Both the position numbers and the translations under genes were made by a program. A DNA stretch of 32,134 nt, taken from the NCBI GenBank assembly GCA_023512415.1, contig JAILZQ010000015.1, positions 1 through 32,134 on the forward strand, given 5' to 3'. This document shows positions 8,252 to 16,555 of the stretch, piece by piece. The DNA is from Geminicoccaceae bacterium (GTDB taxonomy: Bacteria > Pseudomonadota > Alphaproteobacteria > Geminicoccales > Geminicoccaceae). Each line of letters begins with the position of its first letter. Position 1 is the first letter of the stretch. Under the pieces are notes generated by a model that saw only the letters and a list, made by a program, of their open reading frames with translations, searched no databases and was not told the DNA's origin.

Positions 8252-9241
8252 CTAGGCCGCGCTCGCCGCCCACTCGGGGGCCCGCAGGCAACGGACCGCG
8301 TGGCCCGGGGCAAAGGGCTCGAGCCGCGGCACGCTCCGCCGGCAGGCCTCGACCGCGAGGGAACAGCGCGGCGCGAAGGCGCAGCCGGGCGGCGGCCGGG
8401 CGAGATCGGGTGGGCTTCCCGGGATCGCGGCGATCCGTCGGCCTTTGACGAGCGCCCCTTCCGTCCGGCTCGCGAGCAGGCCGCGGGTGTAGGGGTGGAG
8501 GGGGCTGCGGATCACCGCGCGGACCGGGCCCTCCTCGACGATCCGGCCGGCATAGATCACGGCGATCCGGTCGGCGATCTCGACCGCCGCACCGATGTCG
8601 TGGGTGACGAAGAGGATCGCGAGACCCAGCCGCTCCTGCAGCTCGCGCAGGAGAAGCAGGACCTGGATCTGGACGGTGGCGTCGAGCGCGGTGGTCGGCT
8701 CGTCGGCCAGGAGGAGCTGCGGCCGGCAGGCGAGCGCCAAGGCGATCATCGCCCGCTGGCGGAGCCCACCCGAAAGTTCGTGGGGATAGGCATCGAGGCG
8801 CCGGTCGGGTGACGGCACGTGGACGAGGCGGAAGAGCTCGAGCGCCCGCGCCCGAGCCTCGGCTCGGCTCACGGGCTCGTGGGCGCGGATCGCTTCGACG
8901 ATCTGCTGCCCCACCGTGTAGACCGGATCGAGGGCGAGGAGCGGCTCTTGGAAGACCATGCCGACCCGGCCGCCACGCAGGCGGCGAAGGCCCCGGCGGT
9001 CGAGCCGGCCCACCTCCTCGCCGCCGACGCGGACCGAGCCCGCGACCTCGGTCGTGCGCTCGGGGTCGAGCCGCAGCACCTGGCGCAGCGTCACACTCTT
9101 GCCCGAGCCCGACTCACCGATCAGCGCCAGGGCCTCGCCCGCGGCGAGGGTGAGGTCGACGCCGGCCACCGCCCGGATCCGCTCCTCGCCGCGGCGGAAG
9201 GTCACCTCGAGGCCGCGGATCTCGAGGACGCGCTCAGCCAA
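8252..9241 (-). CDS. Dipeptide/oligopeptide ABC transporter ATPase (DppD/OppD type)
   Basis: One of two cytosolic ATPases of the peptide-type importer. It carries Walker A GESGSGKS (42-49), the Q-loop in MVFQEPLLALDP, signature LSGGLRQR, Walker B LLLADEPTTALD, the H-loop in FVTHD, and the C-terminal oligopeptide-ABC extension with a cysteine cluster (CAFAPRC...C...C). I place the start at a TTG (9239-9241): GGAGGTGG lies 6 bases upstream, and the 74 residues of open frame before it are only Arg/Ala/Pro-rich shadow of the previous gene. The first 8 bases overlap the end of that gene. It ends one base from the malyl-CoA lyase stop (convergent). 329 residues. Confidence 0.92.
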   Translation of the reverse strand: MAERVLEIRGLEVTFRRGEERIRAVAGVDLTLAAGEALALIGESGSGKSVTLRQVLRLDPERTTEVAGSVRVGGEEVGRLDRRGLRRLRGGRVGMVFQEPLLALDPVYTVGQQIVEAIRAHEPVSRAEARARALELFRLVHVPSPDRRLDAYPHELSGGLRQRAMIALALACRPQLLLADEPTTALDATVQIQVLLLLRELQERLGLAILFVTHDIGAAVEIADRIAVIYAGRIVEEGPVRAVIRSPLHPYTRGLLASRTEGALVKGRRIAAIPGSPPDLARPPPGCAFAPRCSLAVEACRRSVPRLEPFAPGHAVRCLRAPEWAASAA

Positions 9242-10274
9242 GGGCCACCTCCTCCGCCCGCCTCGGGGCGCGGCCGTGGCCGGAGCCCGGCTCGACCATC
9301 GAGCAGGCGGCCCGGTGCGCCGACCCACAAGCGGCGAGCGCCGGTTCGCGGCGCGCGCAGACCGGCTCGGCGAAGGCGCAGCGGGGGTGGAAGCGGCAGC
9401 CGGCGGGCGGGTCGATCGGGTTCGGCGGGTCGCCCTGGAGCGGCGCCTCGCGGGTGCGGGCATCGGGGTCGAGCGAGGGCATCGAGCGCAAGAGCGCCTG
9501 CGTGTAGGGGTGGCGGGCGTCCTCGAAGATCGCCTCGGCCGGGCCGAGCTCGGCGACCCGGCCGAGATACATGACGAGCACCCGGTCGGAGAGGTAGCGG
9601 ACGACCTGCAGATCGTGGCTGATGAAGAGATAGGTGAGGCCGAACTCGTCCTTGAGGTCCTGCAGCAGGTTCAAGACCTGCGCCTCGACCGATTTGTCGA
9701 GGGCGGAGACCGCCTCGTCGAGGATCACGAGCTCCGGGCCGAGCGCGAGCGCCCGGGCGATGTTGATCCGCTGGCGCTGGCCACCCGAGAGCTCGTGCGG
9801 GTAGCGGCCGGCGAAGCGGCGCGGGTCGAGGCCGACCCGGTCCAAGAGCGCGTGCGCCCGGGCGAGGGCCTCGGCGCGCGGGGAGCCGTGCACCATCGGC
9901 GCGAAGGCGATGCTCTCCTCGACCGACAGGCGCGGGTTCAAAGACGACCAGCTGTCCTGGAAGACCATCTGGACGCGCCGACGATAGGCGCGCAGCGGCA
10001 GCTCGGGGCTGCCGACCGGCCGGCCGGCGAAGCGGATCGTGCCGCGGTCCGGCTCGATCAGCCGCATCAACAGCCGGGCCACGGTCGATTTGCCGCAACC
10101 CGATTCGCCGACGATCCCCAAGGTCTCGCCGCGTGCCACGGAAAAGTCGACGCCGTCGACGGCGCGCACCCGACCCGCCCGGCCGAGGAACCCGCCGCGC
10201 AACGGAAAGTGCTTGACGAGCCCCTCCACCTCGAGGAGCGGCGGCTCGACCGCGGGCGGCGGCGAGGTGGCCAC
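9234..10274 (-). CDS. Dipeptide/oligopeptide ABC transporter ATPase (DppF/OppF type)
   Basis: Partner ATPase of the importer, 346 residues. It has Walker [11 protein letters not shown]-loop [13 protein letters not shown] (the family's usual FQDPxxSLNPR with Ser-Trp in place of Pro), signature LSGGQRQR, Walker [14 protein letters not shown]-loop FISHD, and a C-terminal extension with [14 protein letters not shown]. The Asp-Glu-Ala-Val-Ser-Ala-Leu-Asp form of Walker B is typical of the DppF/OppF side. It follows the permease gene by 4 bases. Confidence 0.94.
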   Translation of the reverse strand: MATSPPPAVEPPLLEVEGLVKHFPLRGGFLGRAGRVRAVDGVDFSVARGETLGIVGESGCGKSTVARLLMRLIEPDRGTIRFAGRPVGSPELPLRAYRRRVQMVFQDSWSSLNPRLSVEESIAFAPMVHGSPRAEALARAHALLDRVGLDPRRFAGRYPHELSGGQRQRINIARALALGPELVILDEAVSALDKSVEAQVLNLLQDLKDEFGLTYLFISHDLQVVRYLSDRVLVMYLGRVAELGPAEAIFEDARHPYTQALLRSMPSLDPDARTREAPLQGDPPNPIDPPAGCRFHPRCAFAEPVCARREPALAACGSAHRAACSMVEPGSGHGRAPRRAEEVALG

Positions 10275-10278
10275 CGGC

Positions 10279-11172
10279 TCAGCCCTTGACGTCCATCGCC
10301 GAGCGCAAGGCGTCGGCCAGGAGATTGAAGGAGATCGAGGTGGCGAAGATCATCGCCCCCGGCAGTGCCGCCACCCAGGGCTGGACGTAGATCGCGGTGC
10401 GCAGGGTGTTGAGCATGAGGCCCCATTCGGGCTCCGGTGGGCGTACGCCCAGGCCCAGGAAGGAGAGGCCCGAGGCGAGGATCATCGAGACCGAAACGAG
10501 GCTCGTGGCGTAGACGAAGATCGGCCCGAGCGCGTTGCCGAGCACGTGGACGCGGACGATGGTCAAGGCCCCTGCCCCGCTCGCCCGCGCCGCCTCGACG
10601 AAGTCGCGGTTGCGCAGCTGGGTGGCCACACTCTCCGCCACCCGGGCGATCGGCGGGACGAAGACCAACGTCAAGGAGAGCAGCGCGTTCTCGATCCCGG
10701 CACCGAGTGCCCCCGAGAGGGCGATCGCGAGCAGCACCGAGGGAAAGGCGTAGAAGACGTCGATCGTGCGCATGATCGCGGTGCCGAGGAGGCCGCCCGC
10801 GTAGCCGGCGGTGATGCCGATCGCAGCACCCAGGAAGAAGGCCAGGACCACCGGGGTCACGCCCATGAACAAGGACCAGCGGGCACCGTGCACGAGCCTA
10901 GCCAGCATGTCGCGGCCGAGCTCGTCGGTGCCGAGCGGATGGCCGGGGGTGCCGATCGGCTTGAGCCGGCGCAGCACCGAGGAGGCGTAGGGGTCGACGG
11001 GGACGAGCCAGGGCCCGAAGAGGGCCAGGACGAGGAGTGCCAGGATGACGGCGGCGGCGGCGAGCGCCACCGGATCGCGCCGCAGGCGGGCGAACACGCT
11101 GCGCCAGAAGGAGGGCGAGCGGACGAGCGCGGCCGCTGGCTCGGCGGCGGCGGGCACGGCGGGGGCGGCCAT
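10279..11172 (-). CDS. Peptide-type ABC transporter permease (DppC/OppC type)
   Basis: Inner-membrane subunit, 297 residues. It has an N-terminal segment ([26 protein letters not shown]) leading into the first membrane span, then [24 protein letters not shown], a hallmark of DppC proteins. The EAA loop ([23 protein letters not shown]), which contacts the ATPases, follows, and then [19 protein letters not shown]. The ATG at 11172 is in an ATGA overlap with dppB, and the open frame continues upstream only as shadow of dppB. Confidence 0.94.
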   Translation of the reverse strand: MAAPAVPAAAEPAAALVRSPSFWRSVFARLRRDPVALAAAAVILALLVLALFGPWLVPVDPYASSVLRRLKPIGTPGHPLGTDELGRDMLARLVHGARWSLFMGVTPVVLAFFLGAAIGITAGYAGGLLGTAIMRTIDVFYAFPSVLLAIALSGALGAGIENALLSLTLVFVPPIARVAESVATQLRNRDFVEAARASGAGALTIVRVHVLGNALGPIFVYATSLVSVSMILASGLSFLGLGVRPPEPEWGLMLNTLRTAIYVQPWVAALPGAMIFATSISFNLLADALRSAMDVKG

Positions 11173-12125
11173 CAGGCCCGCCGGATGCGCGGGTCGAGCG
11201 CCGTCTGGACGACGTCGACCAGGAGGTTGAGGACGACGAAGAAGAGCGCGAGGACCAGGATGGTGCCCTGCAGGAGCGGCAGGTCGCGCTGGAAGATCGC
11301 GGCGTTCAACAGAAAGCCCGTGCCCGGCCAAGAAAACACCGTCTCGATCAGGATCGAGCCGCCCAACAGATAGCCGAGCTGCAGGCCCATCACCGCCAAG
11401 GCGGTGGGCGCGGCGTTCTTGACCACGTGGCGGAACACGGCGAACTCGGAGAGCCCGCGGGCGCGCAGGCCCATGACGAACTCTTGGGAGAGGATCTCGG
11501 CCACGAGCGCGCGCAGGGTTCGAGCGACGATGCCCATCGGGATCACCGACATGGTGACCGCCGGCAGGATCAGGTGGCGGAAATGCTCCCAATCCCAGAC
11601 CCACTCGGTGGAGCCGCCGGGCCCCGCCCCGGTGGCCGGCAACCAGCCGAGCTGGGCGGAGAAGATGATCACGAGGACCATGCCGAGCCAATAATGCGGC
11701 ACCGAGACGCCGAGCACGGCGAGCGCGGAGGCCAGCCGGTCGAGCGGGCTGTCCCGGAAATAGCCGGCCACGAAGCCGAAGATCGCCCCGAGGGTGAAGC
11801 CGATCAGCGTCGCGAAGGCGGCGAGCGTCACCGTGTTGCCGACCGCCCGGGCGACCTCGGCTGCCACCGGCCGGGCGGTGGCGATCGAGGTGCCGAGATC
11901 ACCCGTCGCGGCGCGCGCGAGCCAGCGCAGGAACTGCTCGGGTAGCGACCGGTCGAAGCCGTAGAGCTCGGCCATCTGGCGGCGCAGCGCCTCGGTCGCG
12001 TCGGGCGGCAGCACCGACACCAGGGGATCGCCCGGGGCGATGTGGACGAGCAGGAAGCACACCAGGCTCACGCCCAGCATGATCGGCAGCGCGTAGAGGA
12101 CTCGGTTGAAGGTGTAGCGCAGCAC
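11172..12125 (-). CDS. Peptide-type ABC transporter permease (DppB/OppB type)
   Basis: First permease of the importer, 317 residues. The N-terminal span is followed by HIAPGDP, the conserved DppB signature, then five further membrane segments. An EAA loop ([25 protein letters not shown]) precedes [13 protein letters not shown]. The start is GTG at 12125 with no visible Shine-Dalgarno. A perfect 12-bp hairpin ends 10 bases before it, so initiation may depend on that structure or on translation of the preceding gene. Confidence 0.94.
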   Translation of the reverse strand: MLRYTFNRVLYALPIMLGVSLVCFLLVHIAPGDPLVSVLPPDATEALRRQMAELYGFDRSLPEQFLRWLARAATGDLGTSIATARPVAAEVARAVGNTVTLAAFATLIGFTLGAIFGFVAGYFRDSPLDRLASALAVLGVSVPHYWLGMVLVIIFSAQLGWLPATGAGPGGSTEWVWDWEHFRHLILPAVTMSVIPMGIVARTLRALVAEILSQEFVMGLRARGLSEFAVFRHVVKNAAPTALAVMGLQLGYLLGGSILIETVFSWPGTGFLLNAAIFQRDLPLLQGTILVLALFFVVLNLLVDVVQTALDPRIRRA

Positions 12126-12135
12126 GGGTTCGGTC

Positions 12136-12163
12136 GGCCGGGCGGTGGGGGCACCGCCCGGCC
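12136..12163 (-). promoter_or_regulatory. Strong RNA hairpin between binding-protein and permease genes
   Basis: A perfect 12-bp inverted repeat (GGCCGGGCGGTG / CACCGCCCGGCC) with a 4-base loop begins 5 bases after the binding-protein stop and ends 10 bases before the dppB GTG. There is no T-run, so a complete terminator is unlikely. Hairpins at this place in ABC operons are known to protect the 3' end of the binding-protein mRNA and so raise its level over the membrane subunits; that role is inferred here. Confidence 0.72.
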
Positions 12164-12168
12164 CTCGC

Positions 12169-13821
12169 TCAGCTGGCCAGGTCCATGGGCGCGATGTCGA
12201 TGAACCAGGAGCGCGGCTGGACGACGTTCTTGATCTTCGGGCTCAACATGCGCGGCCCGACGTCGTGCGCCACCCAGAGGAACGGCGCCTCCTCGACGAT
12301 CCGCTTGTGCAGGCGGGCGAGGGCGGCGTCGCGGGCGGCGGCGTCGAAGGAGGTGCGGGCGGCACGCACCAGTTCTTCCATCTCTTCCGTGTTGAAGAAG
12401 CCCCAATTGTTGGAATTCGGCGGGAAGGCGCCCTTGGTCACGAAGCGGACCATGGCGAAGAACGGGTCCATGGCGGCGAAGGTCACGTTGATGGCATGCG
12501 CGCCGCGGGCGTTCGGGTGGTTGGCCCCTTCCCGCCAGGTGGTGAACAGCGCGTTCCACTCGATGACCTCGAGGGCGACGTCGAACCAACAAGCCTTGAG
12601 GGCCTGCTGCAGCCACTCGTTCATCAGCACGGGCTGCATCTGCCCGGACCCCGAGGCCGAGGTCAGCACCTTGACCTTCAAGGGCTTGGTTTCGGAGTAC
12701 CCGGCCTCCTTCATGAGCCGGCGGGCCTCGGCGAGGTCGAAGCGGATGTCGAAGGAGGGGTTGCCCCACCAAGGATGGCCCGGCGGCACGGTCCCCTTGG
12801 GCACGCCCATGAGGCCGCCCAAGAGCTGCTTCAGCTCCTCGCGGTCGATGCAGAGGTTGGCGGCGTGGCGGACGCGGATGTCGCGCCAGGGCGAGCCCTC
12901 GAGGAAGGAGAACTGCCAGGGCCAGACGTGCGGCTGCGCGTTCTGGTACAGGACGAAGCCGCGTGCCTTCATGGCCGGGATGGCGTCCGGCGCCGGCGCC
13001 TCGATCCAGTCGACCTGGCCGCCGAGCAGGGCCGCGGTGCGGGCGTTGGCCTCGGGCATCGGCACGAGCACCACCCGGTCGATCTTGGGCCGCCGCCGCT
13101 CGTTCCAATAATCGGGGTTCTTGACCATCTCGAAGCGCTCGCGCGGGACGAGCCGCACGCCCTTGAAGGGCCCGGTGCCCGAGGGGTTGGCGGCGAACTC
13201 GGTCCAGGCGCGCTTGGCGCGCTCTTTGGGATCGGCGACCTCGGCCGGCACGGCATCGTAGAGCTTCTGCCAGTGCGCGGGCGAGGCCATGAAGAGGTTG
13301 GTCAGGTTGTAGGGGAGGAAGGAGTCCGGCTCGGCGGTCGTGAGCTCGACGGTGAGCGGGTCGATCGCCCGGGCGCTGCGCAAGGTCGGCATGCGCGAGG
13401 CGGTGACACCGACCTGGCTCGGGTCGAAATGCGGTGCCTCGCGGTCGAGCACCTTGCGGACGTTCCACACCACCGCCTCGGCATCGAAGGCCGAGCCGTC
13501 GTGGAACTTCACCCCCGGCCGCAGCTTGAAGATCCACTTCTTGGGGTCGGCGGGGTCGACCGCCCATTCGGTCGCGAGCCCGGGCACCAAGACCGACGGC
13601 GCATCGGCCTTGGAAAGGTCCCACTGGGTCAAGGAATCGTACATCGGGATGCCGGTGAACCGGTTCCCCTCGAAGCCCTGGTCCGGCTGGCCGTGGGTGC
13701 GCGGGATGTCGGCCGCGGTCATGCCGATGCGCAGCACCTTCTCCTGGGCGAGGGTCGGCGAGACGAGGGCGCTCGCCAGCAAAAGACCGGCCGACAAGAT
13801 CCGCCAAGTACGGGTTCGCAT
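12169..13821 (-). CDS. Peptide-type ABC transporter substrate-binding protein (SBP family 5)
   Basis: Periplasmic receptor, 550 residues, that delivers the ligand to the two permeases. It has a Sec signal peptide (MRTRTWRILSAGLLLASALVSPTLAQE, cut near residue 26), then VLRIGMTAADIPRTHGQPDQGF, LATEWAVDPADPKKWIFKLRPGVKFHDGS (the family 5 signature region), GTGPFKG, RHAANLCIDREEL and, near the end, RLHKRIVEEAPFLWVAH. The ATG at 13821 directly follows GGAGGAAGGAG. It is the first gene of the operon. Family 5 proteins bind peptides, opines, nickel or sugars. The Trp-rich pocket segment WPWQFSFLEGSPWRD gives no firm clue, so the ligand is unknown. Confidence 0.93.
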   Translation of the reverse strand: MRTRTWRILSAGLLLASALVSPTLAQEKVLRIGMTAADIPRTHGQPDQGFEGNRFTGIPMYDSLTQWDLSKADAPSVLVPGLATEWAVDPADPKKWIFKLRPGVKFHDGSAFDAEAVVWNVRKVLDREAPHFDPSQVGVTASRMPTLRSARAIDPLTVELTTAEPDSFLPYNLTNLFMASPAHWQKLYDAVPAEVADPKERAKRAWTEFAANPSGTGPFKGVRLVPRERFEMVKNPDYWNERRRPKIDRVVLVPMPEANARTAALLGGQVDWIEAPAPDAIPAMKARGFVLYQNAQPHVWPWQFSFLEGSPWRDIRVRHAANLCIDREELKQLLGGLMGVPKGTVPPGHPWWGNPSFDIRFDLAEARRLMKEAGYSETKPLKVKVLTSASGSGQMQPVLMNEWLQQALKACWFDVALEVIEWNALFTTWREGANHPNARGAHAINVTFAAMDPFFAMVRFVTKGAFPPNSNNWGFFNTEEMEELVRAARTSFDAAARDAALARLHKRIVEEAPFLWVAHDVGPRMLSPKIKNVVQPRSWFIDIAPMDLAS

Positions 13822-13890
13822 CTCCTTCCTCCCCGGCCCCGGTCGTCTGTGGTCGAATCGAGCCGACCCGGGTTCCGCCCGCGATTCTTG

Positions 13891-13919
13891 GCCGGCTTCG
13901 GGGCCGTGAGCAAGCCGGC
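13891..13919 (-). terminator. Possible transcript end of the urt operon
   Basis: An 8-bp perfect inverted repeat (GCCGGCTT / AAGCCGGC, 13-base loop) lies 28 bases downstream of the urtE stop on the urt sense strand. No T-run follows, so it would be an imperfect intrinsic terminator or an mRNA end-protecting stem. The 125-base gap (13822-13946) must also hold the promoter of the peptide-type operon, for which I see no convincing -35/-10 pair. Confidence 0.35.
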
Positions 13920-13946
13920 GGCGAGCGGTGTCCGGGAGCACCGGGC

Positions 13947-14648
13947 TCAAACGGTGAGGTGCCGGCGGGCGGCGTCCAGATCGAGGGTGGCGCGATCCCC
14001 CTCGAGGACGATCCGGCCGCGCTCCATGATCGCGATAAGGTCGGCGAGCTCGAGCGCGAAATCGAGATATTGCTCGACCAACAGGATGGCCATCGTGCCG
14101 GCCCGGGCGAGCTCCTTCACGACCCGGCCGATCTCGGCCACGATGTTGGGCTGGATCCCCTCGGTCGGCTCGTCGAGGAGCAGCACCCGGGGCCGTGTGA
14201 CGAGCGCCCGGCCGATCGCGAGCTGCTGCTGCTGGCCGCCCGAGAGGTCGCCGCCGCGCCGCCGCGCCATCTGCTCGAGGATCGGGAAGCGGGCGTAGAC
14301 CTCGGCGAGCGGCAGGGGCTCGTCGCGCCGGCCGCGGAGCGCCGCGTGACCGGTGAGCAGGTTCTCCTCGACCGTGAGGCGGGGGAAGATCTCGCTCCCC
14401 TGCGGCACCGCGGCGAGACCGAGTCGGGCCCGCCTCCAGGGCGGCAGGCCGTCGAGCGGAGCGCCGTCCAAGAGGATGCTGCCGCCGCTCGTCCGTTCGT
14501 GGCCGAGGATGGCCTTCAAGAGCGTGGTCTTGCCGACCCCGTTGCGGCCCAGGAGGCAAGTGATCTTGCCGCGCTCCAGGGCGAGCGAGACGCCGCGCAG
14601 CGTGTGCGAGGCGCCGTAGTGGAGGTGCAGGTCGCGGACCTCGAGCAC
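13947..14648 (-). CDS. urtE: Urea ABC transporter ATPase UrtE
   Basis: Second ATPase of the urea importer, of the LivF-like branch, 233 residues. It has Walker A GRNGVGKTT (34-42), Q-loop VPQGSEIFPRLTVEENL, signature LSGGQ (135-139), Walker B LLLDEP (156-161) followed by TEGIQPNIV, which is characteristic of UrtE, and the H-loop as EQ (LLVEQYLDFA). The start is GTG, 3 bases after the urtD stop. Last gene of the operon. Nearby amino-acid (Liv) ATPases are the main alternative, but the full urtABCDE set settles it. Confidence 0.94.
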   Translation of the reverse strand: MLEVRDLHLHYGASHTLRGVSLALERGKITCLLGRNGVGKTTLLKAILGHERTSGGSILLDGAPLDGLPPWRRARLGLAAVPQGSEIFPRLTVEENLLTGHAALRGRRDEPLPLAEVYARFPILEQMARRRGGDLSGGQQQQLAIGRALVTRPRVLLLDEPTEGIQPNIVAEIGRVVKELARAGTMAILLVEQYLDFALELADLIAIMERGRIVLEGDRATLDLDAARRHLTV

Positions 14649-14651
14649 GGC

Positions 14652-15437
14652 TCAAGAACGCCCCAGATAGACCTCGACCACGGCCGGGTCGGACTGGACC
14701 GCGTCGACCGGACCTTCGGCCAGCACCCGACCCTCGTGCAGGACAGTGACCTTCGCCCCGAGCTCGCGCACGAAGTGCATGTCGTGCTCGACCACGACCA
14801 GGGTGTGGCGGCCCTCGAGGCGGTGGATCAGCTCGGCGGTCTTGGCGGTCTCGGCATCGCTCATGCCGGCCACGGGCTCGTCGAGGAGGACGAGGCGCGG
14901 CTCTTGGACCAAGAGCATGCCGATCTCGAGCCACTGCCGTTGGCCGTGCGAGAGGCGACCGGCCTCCTCCGCGCGGAGCTCGGCCAGGCCCACCGTCTCG
15001 AGCGTCCGCTCGATCCGCTCTTCCGCCGCCGCCTCGAGCCGGCCAGCGAGCAACCGGGCGAGGCTCCAGCCGCCCTGGATCGCGAGCTCGAGGTTCTCCG
15101 CGACCGTGAGCCGGTCGAATACCGTGGGCTTCTGGAACTTGCGGCCGATCCCGAGCCGCGCGATCGCGGTCTCGTCGAGGCTCAGAAGGTCGATCCCACC
15201 TTGGAACAGCACGGTACCGGAATCGGGCCGGGTCTTGCCCGTGATCACGTCCATCATCGTGGTCTTGCCGGCACCGTTCGGGCCGATGATCGTCCGGAGC
15301 TCCCCCTCTTCGAGGACGAGCGAGAGCGAATCGAGGGCTTTGAAGCCGTCGAAGCTCACCGTGACGCCGTCGAGATAGAGGAGGATCTGCGGCTCCAAGA
15401 GCCGGCCGCCCGGCAGGGTGCGCGGGGTCTCAGCCAC
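14652..15437 (-). CDS. urtD: Urea ABC transporter ATPase UrtD
   Basis: First ATPase, LivG-like branch, 261 residues. It has Walker A GPNGAGKTT (52-60), the motif TMMDVITGKTRPDSG, which in UrtD replaces the LivG 'TLFN' form, RLGIGRKFQKPTVF, a modified signature LSHGQRQWLEIGMLL (162-176), Walker B LLDEPVAGMSD and H-loop His218. The start is GTG at 15437, overlapping the end of urtC by 8 bases. Confidence 0.95.
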   Translation of the reverse strand: MAETPRTLPGGRLLEPQILLYLDGVTVSFDGFKALDSLSLVLEEGELRTIIGPNGAGKTTMMDVITGKTRPDSGTVLFQGGIDLLSLDETAIARLGIGRKFQKPTVFDRLTVAENLELAIQGGWSLARLLAGRLEAAAEERIERTLETVGLAELRAEEAGRLSHGQRQWLEIGMLLVQEPRLVLLDEPVAGMSDAETAKTAELIHRLEGRHTLVVVEHDMHFVRELGAKVTVLHEGRVLAEGPVDAVQSDPAVVEVYLGRS

Positions 15438-16554
15438 CGGTCGCCTCCGCCGGTCGAGGGGCGGGCTCGGCCGCGGGCGCGCGCCGCCGCGGCAGCAGCT
15501 CGACGATCCCGACGAGGCCCTTGGGCAACACCAGGGTCACGAGGACGAAGAGCCCACCCAGGACGAAGAGCCAGAGCTCGGGAGCCGCACCGGTGAGCCA
15601 GGTCTTCATGCCGTTGACCAGGAAGGCGCCGAGCACCGGCCCGAGGATCGTGTCGCGGCCGCCGACCGCGACCCAGATGGCGATCTCGATGGAGGCCGCG
15701 GGGCTGAACTCGGAGGGGTTGATGATGCCGACCTGGGGCACGTAGAGGGCGCCGGCGAGCCCGGCGAGCACGGCCGAAAGCGTCCAGACGAAGAGCTTGG
15801 CCCGAAGCGTGTCGTGGCCGAGGAAGCGGGCGCGGGCCTCGCCGTCGCGGATCGCCACGAGCAGCCGGCCCAGGGGCGAGCGCCGCAGATGGATCGCGAC
15901 GGCGAGCGCGAGCAGGAGCAGCACCCCGGTCGCGAGATAGAGCCCGAGCCGGGTGTCGGGTGAGGCGATCGGGAAGCCCAGGATATCTTTGAAGTCGGTG
16001 AGCCCGTTGTTGCCGCCGAAGCCCATGTCGTTGCGGAAGAACGCGAGCATCAGCGCGTAGGTGAGCGCCTGGGTGATGATCGAGAGATAGACCCCGCTCA
16101 CCCGCGAGCGGAAGGCGAGCCAGCCGAACACGAAGCCGAGCGCGCCGGGGACGAGCACGACCATCGCGAGTGCGAAGGGGAACCGGTCGAACCCGTACCA
16201 GTACCAGGGCAATTCCTGCCAGTTCAGGAACACCATGAAGTCGGGCAGGACGGGATGGGCGTAGACCCCGCGCGGGCCGATCTGGCGCATGAGGTACATG
16301 CCCATGGCGTAGCCGCCGAGGGCGAAGAAGGCACCGTGGCCGAGCGAGAGGATGCCGGCCCGGCCCCAAACGAGGTCGAGCGCCACGGCGAGCACCGCAT
16401 AGGCCAGGTACTTGCCGAACAGCGGCACGAGCCGATCCTCGAGGTGGAAGGCCGAGCCTTCCGGCACGAGCCGGTTGAGGACGGGCACGAGCAGGACGGC
16501 GCAGCCGACCAGGACGAGGAGGAGCGCGGGGCGGCCGAGGCCGGCTCGCGCCAT
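15430..16554 (-). CDS. urtC: Urea ABC transporter permease UrtC
   Basis: Inner-membrane LivM-type permease, 374 residues, with about ten hydrophobic segments. UrtC hallmarks are LAVALDLVWGRAGILSLGHGAFFALGGYAMGMYLMRQIG near the N-terminus, NNGLTDFKDILGFPI in the middle, and the ATPase-contact region RLLVAIRDGEARARFLGHDTLRAKLFVW. The C-terminal tail is Ala/Pro-rich and charged. The ATG follows the urtB stop by one base. Confidence 0.95.
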   Translation of the reverse strand: MARAGLGRPALLLVLVGCAVLLVPVLNRLVPEGSAFHLEDRLVPLFGKYLAYAVLAVALDLVWGRAGILSLGHGAFFALGGYAMGMYLMRQIGPRGVYAHPVLPDFMVFLNWQELPWYWYGFDRFPFALAMVVLVPGALGFVFGWLAFRSRVSGVYLSIITQALTYALMLAFFRNDMGFGGNNGLTDFKDILGFPIASPDTRLGLYLATGVLLLLALAVAIHLRRSPLGRLLVAIRDGEARARFLGHDTLRAKLFVWTLSAVLAGLAGALYVPQVGIINPSEFSPAASIEIAIWVAVGGRDTILGPVLGAFLVNGMKTWLTGAAPELWLFVLGGLFVLVTLVLPKGLVGIVELLPRRRAPAAEPAPRPAEATGG

Positions 16555-16555
16555 C

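Noticed and set aside
9242-9463. 74-residue N-terminal extension of the DppD-type ATPase
   Set aside because: It is an out-of-frame shadow of the preceding ATPase gene. The TTG at 9241 with GGAGGTGG upstream gives a normal-length protein.
12145-14298. Long plus-strand frame opposite the peptide-binding protein gene
   Set aside because: His/Gly/Arg/Glu-rich antisense shadow with no domain.
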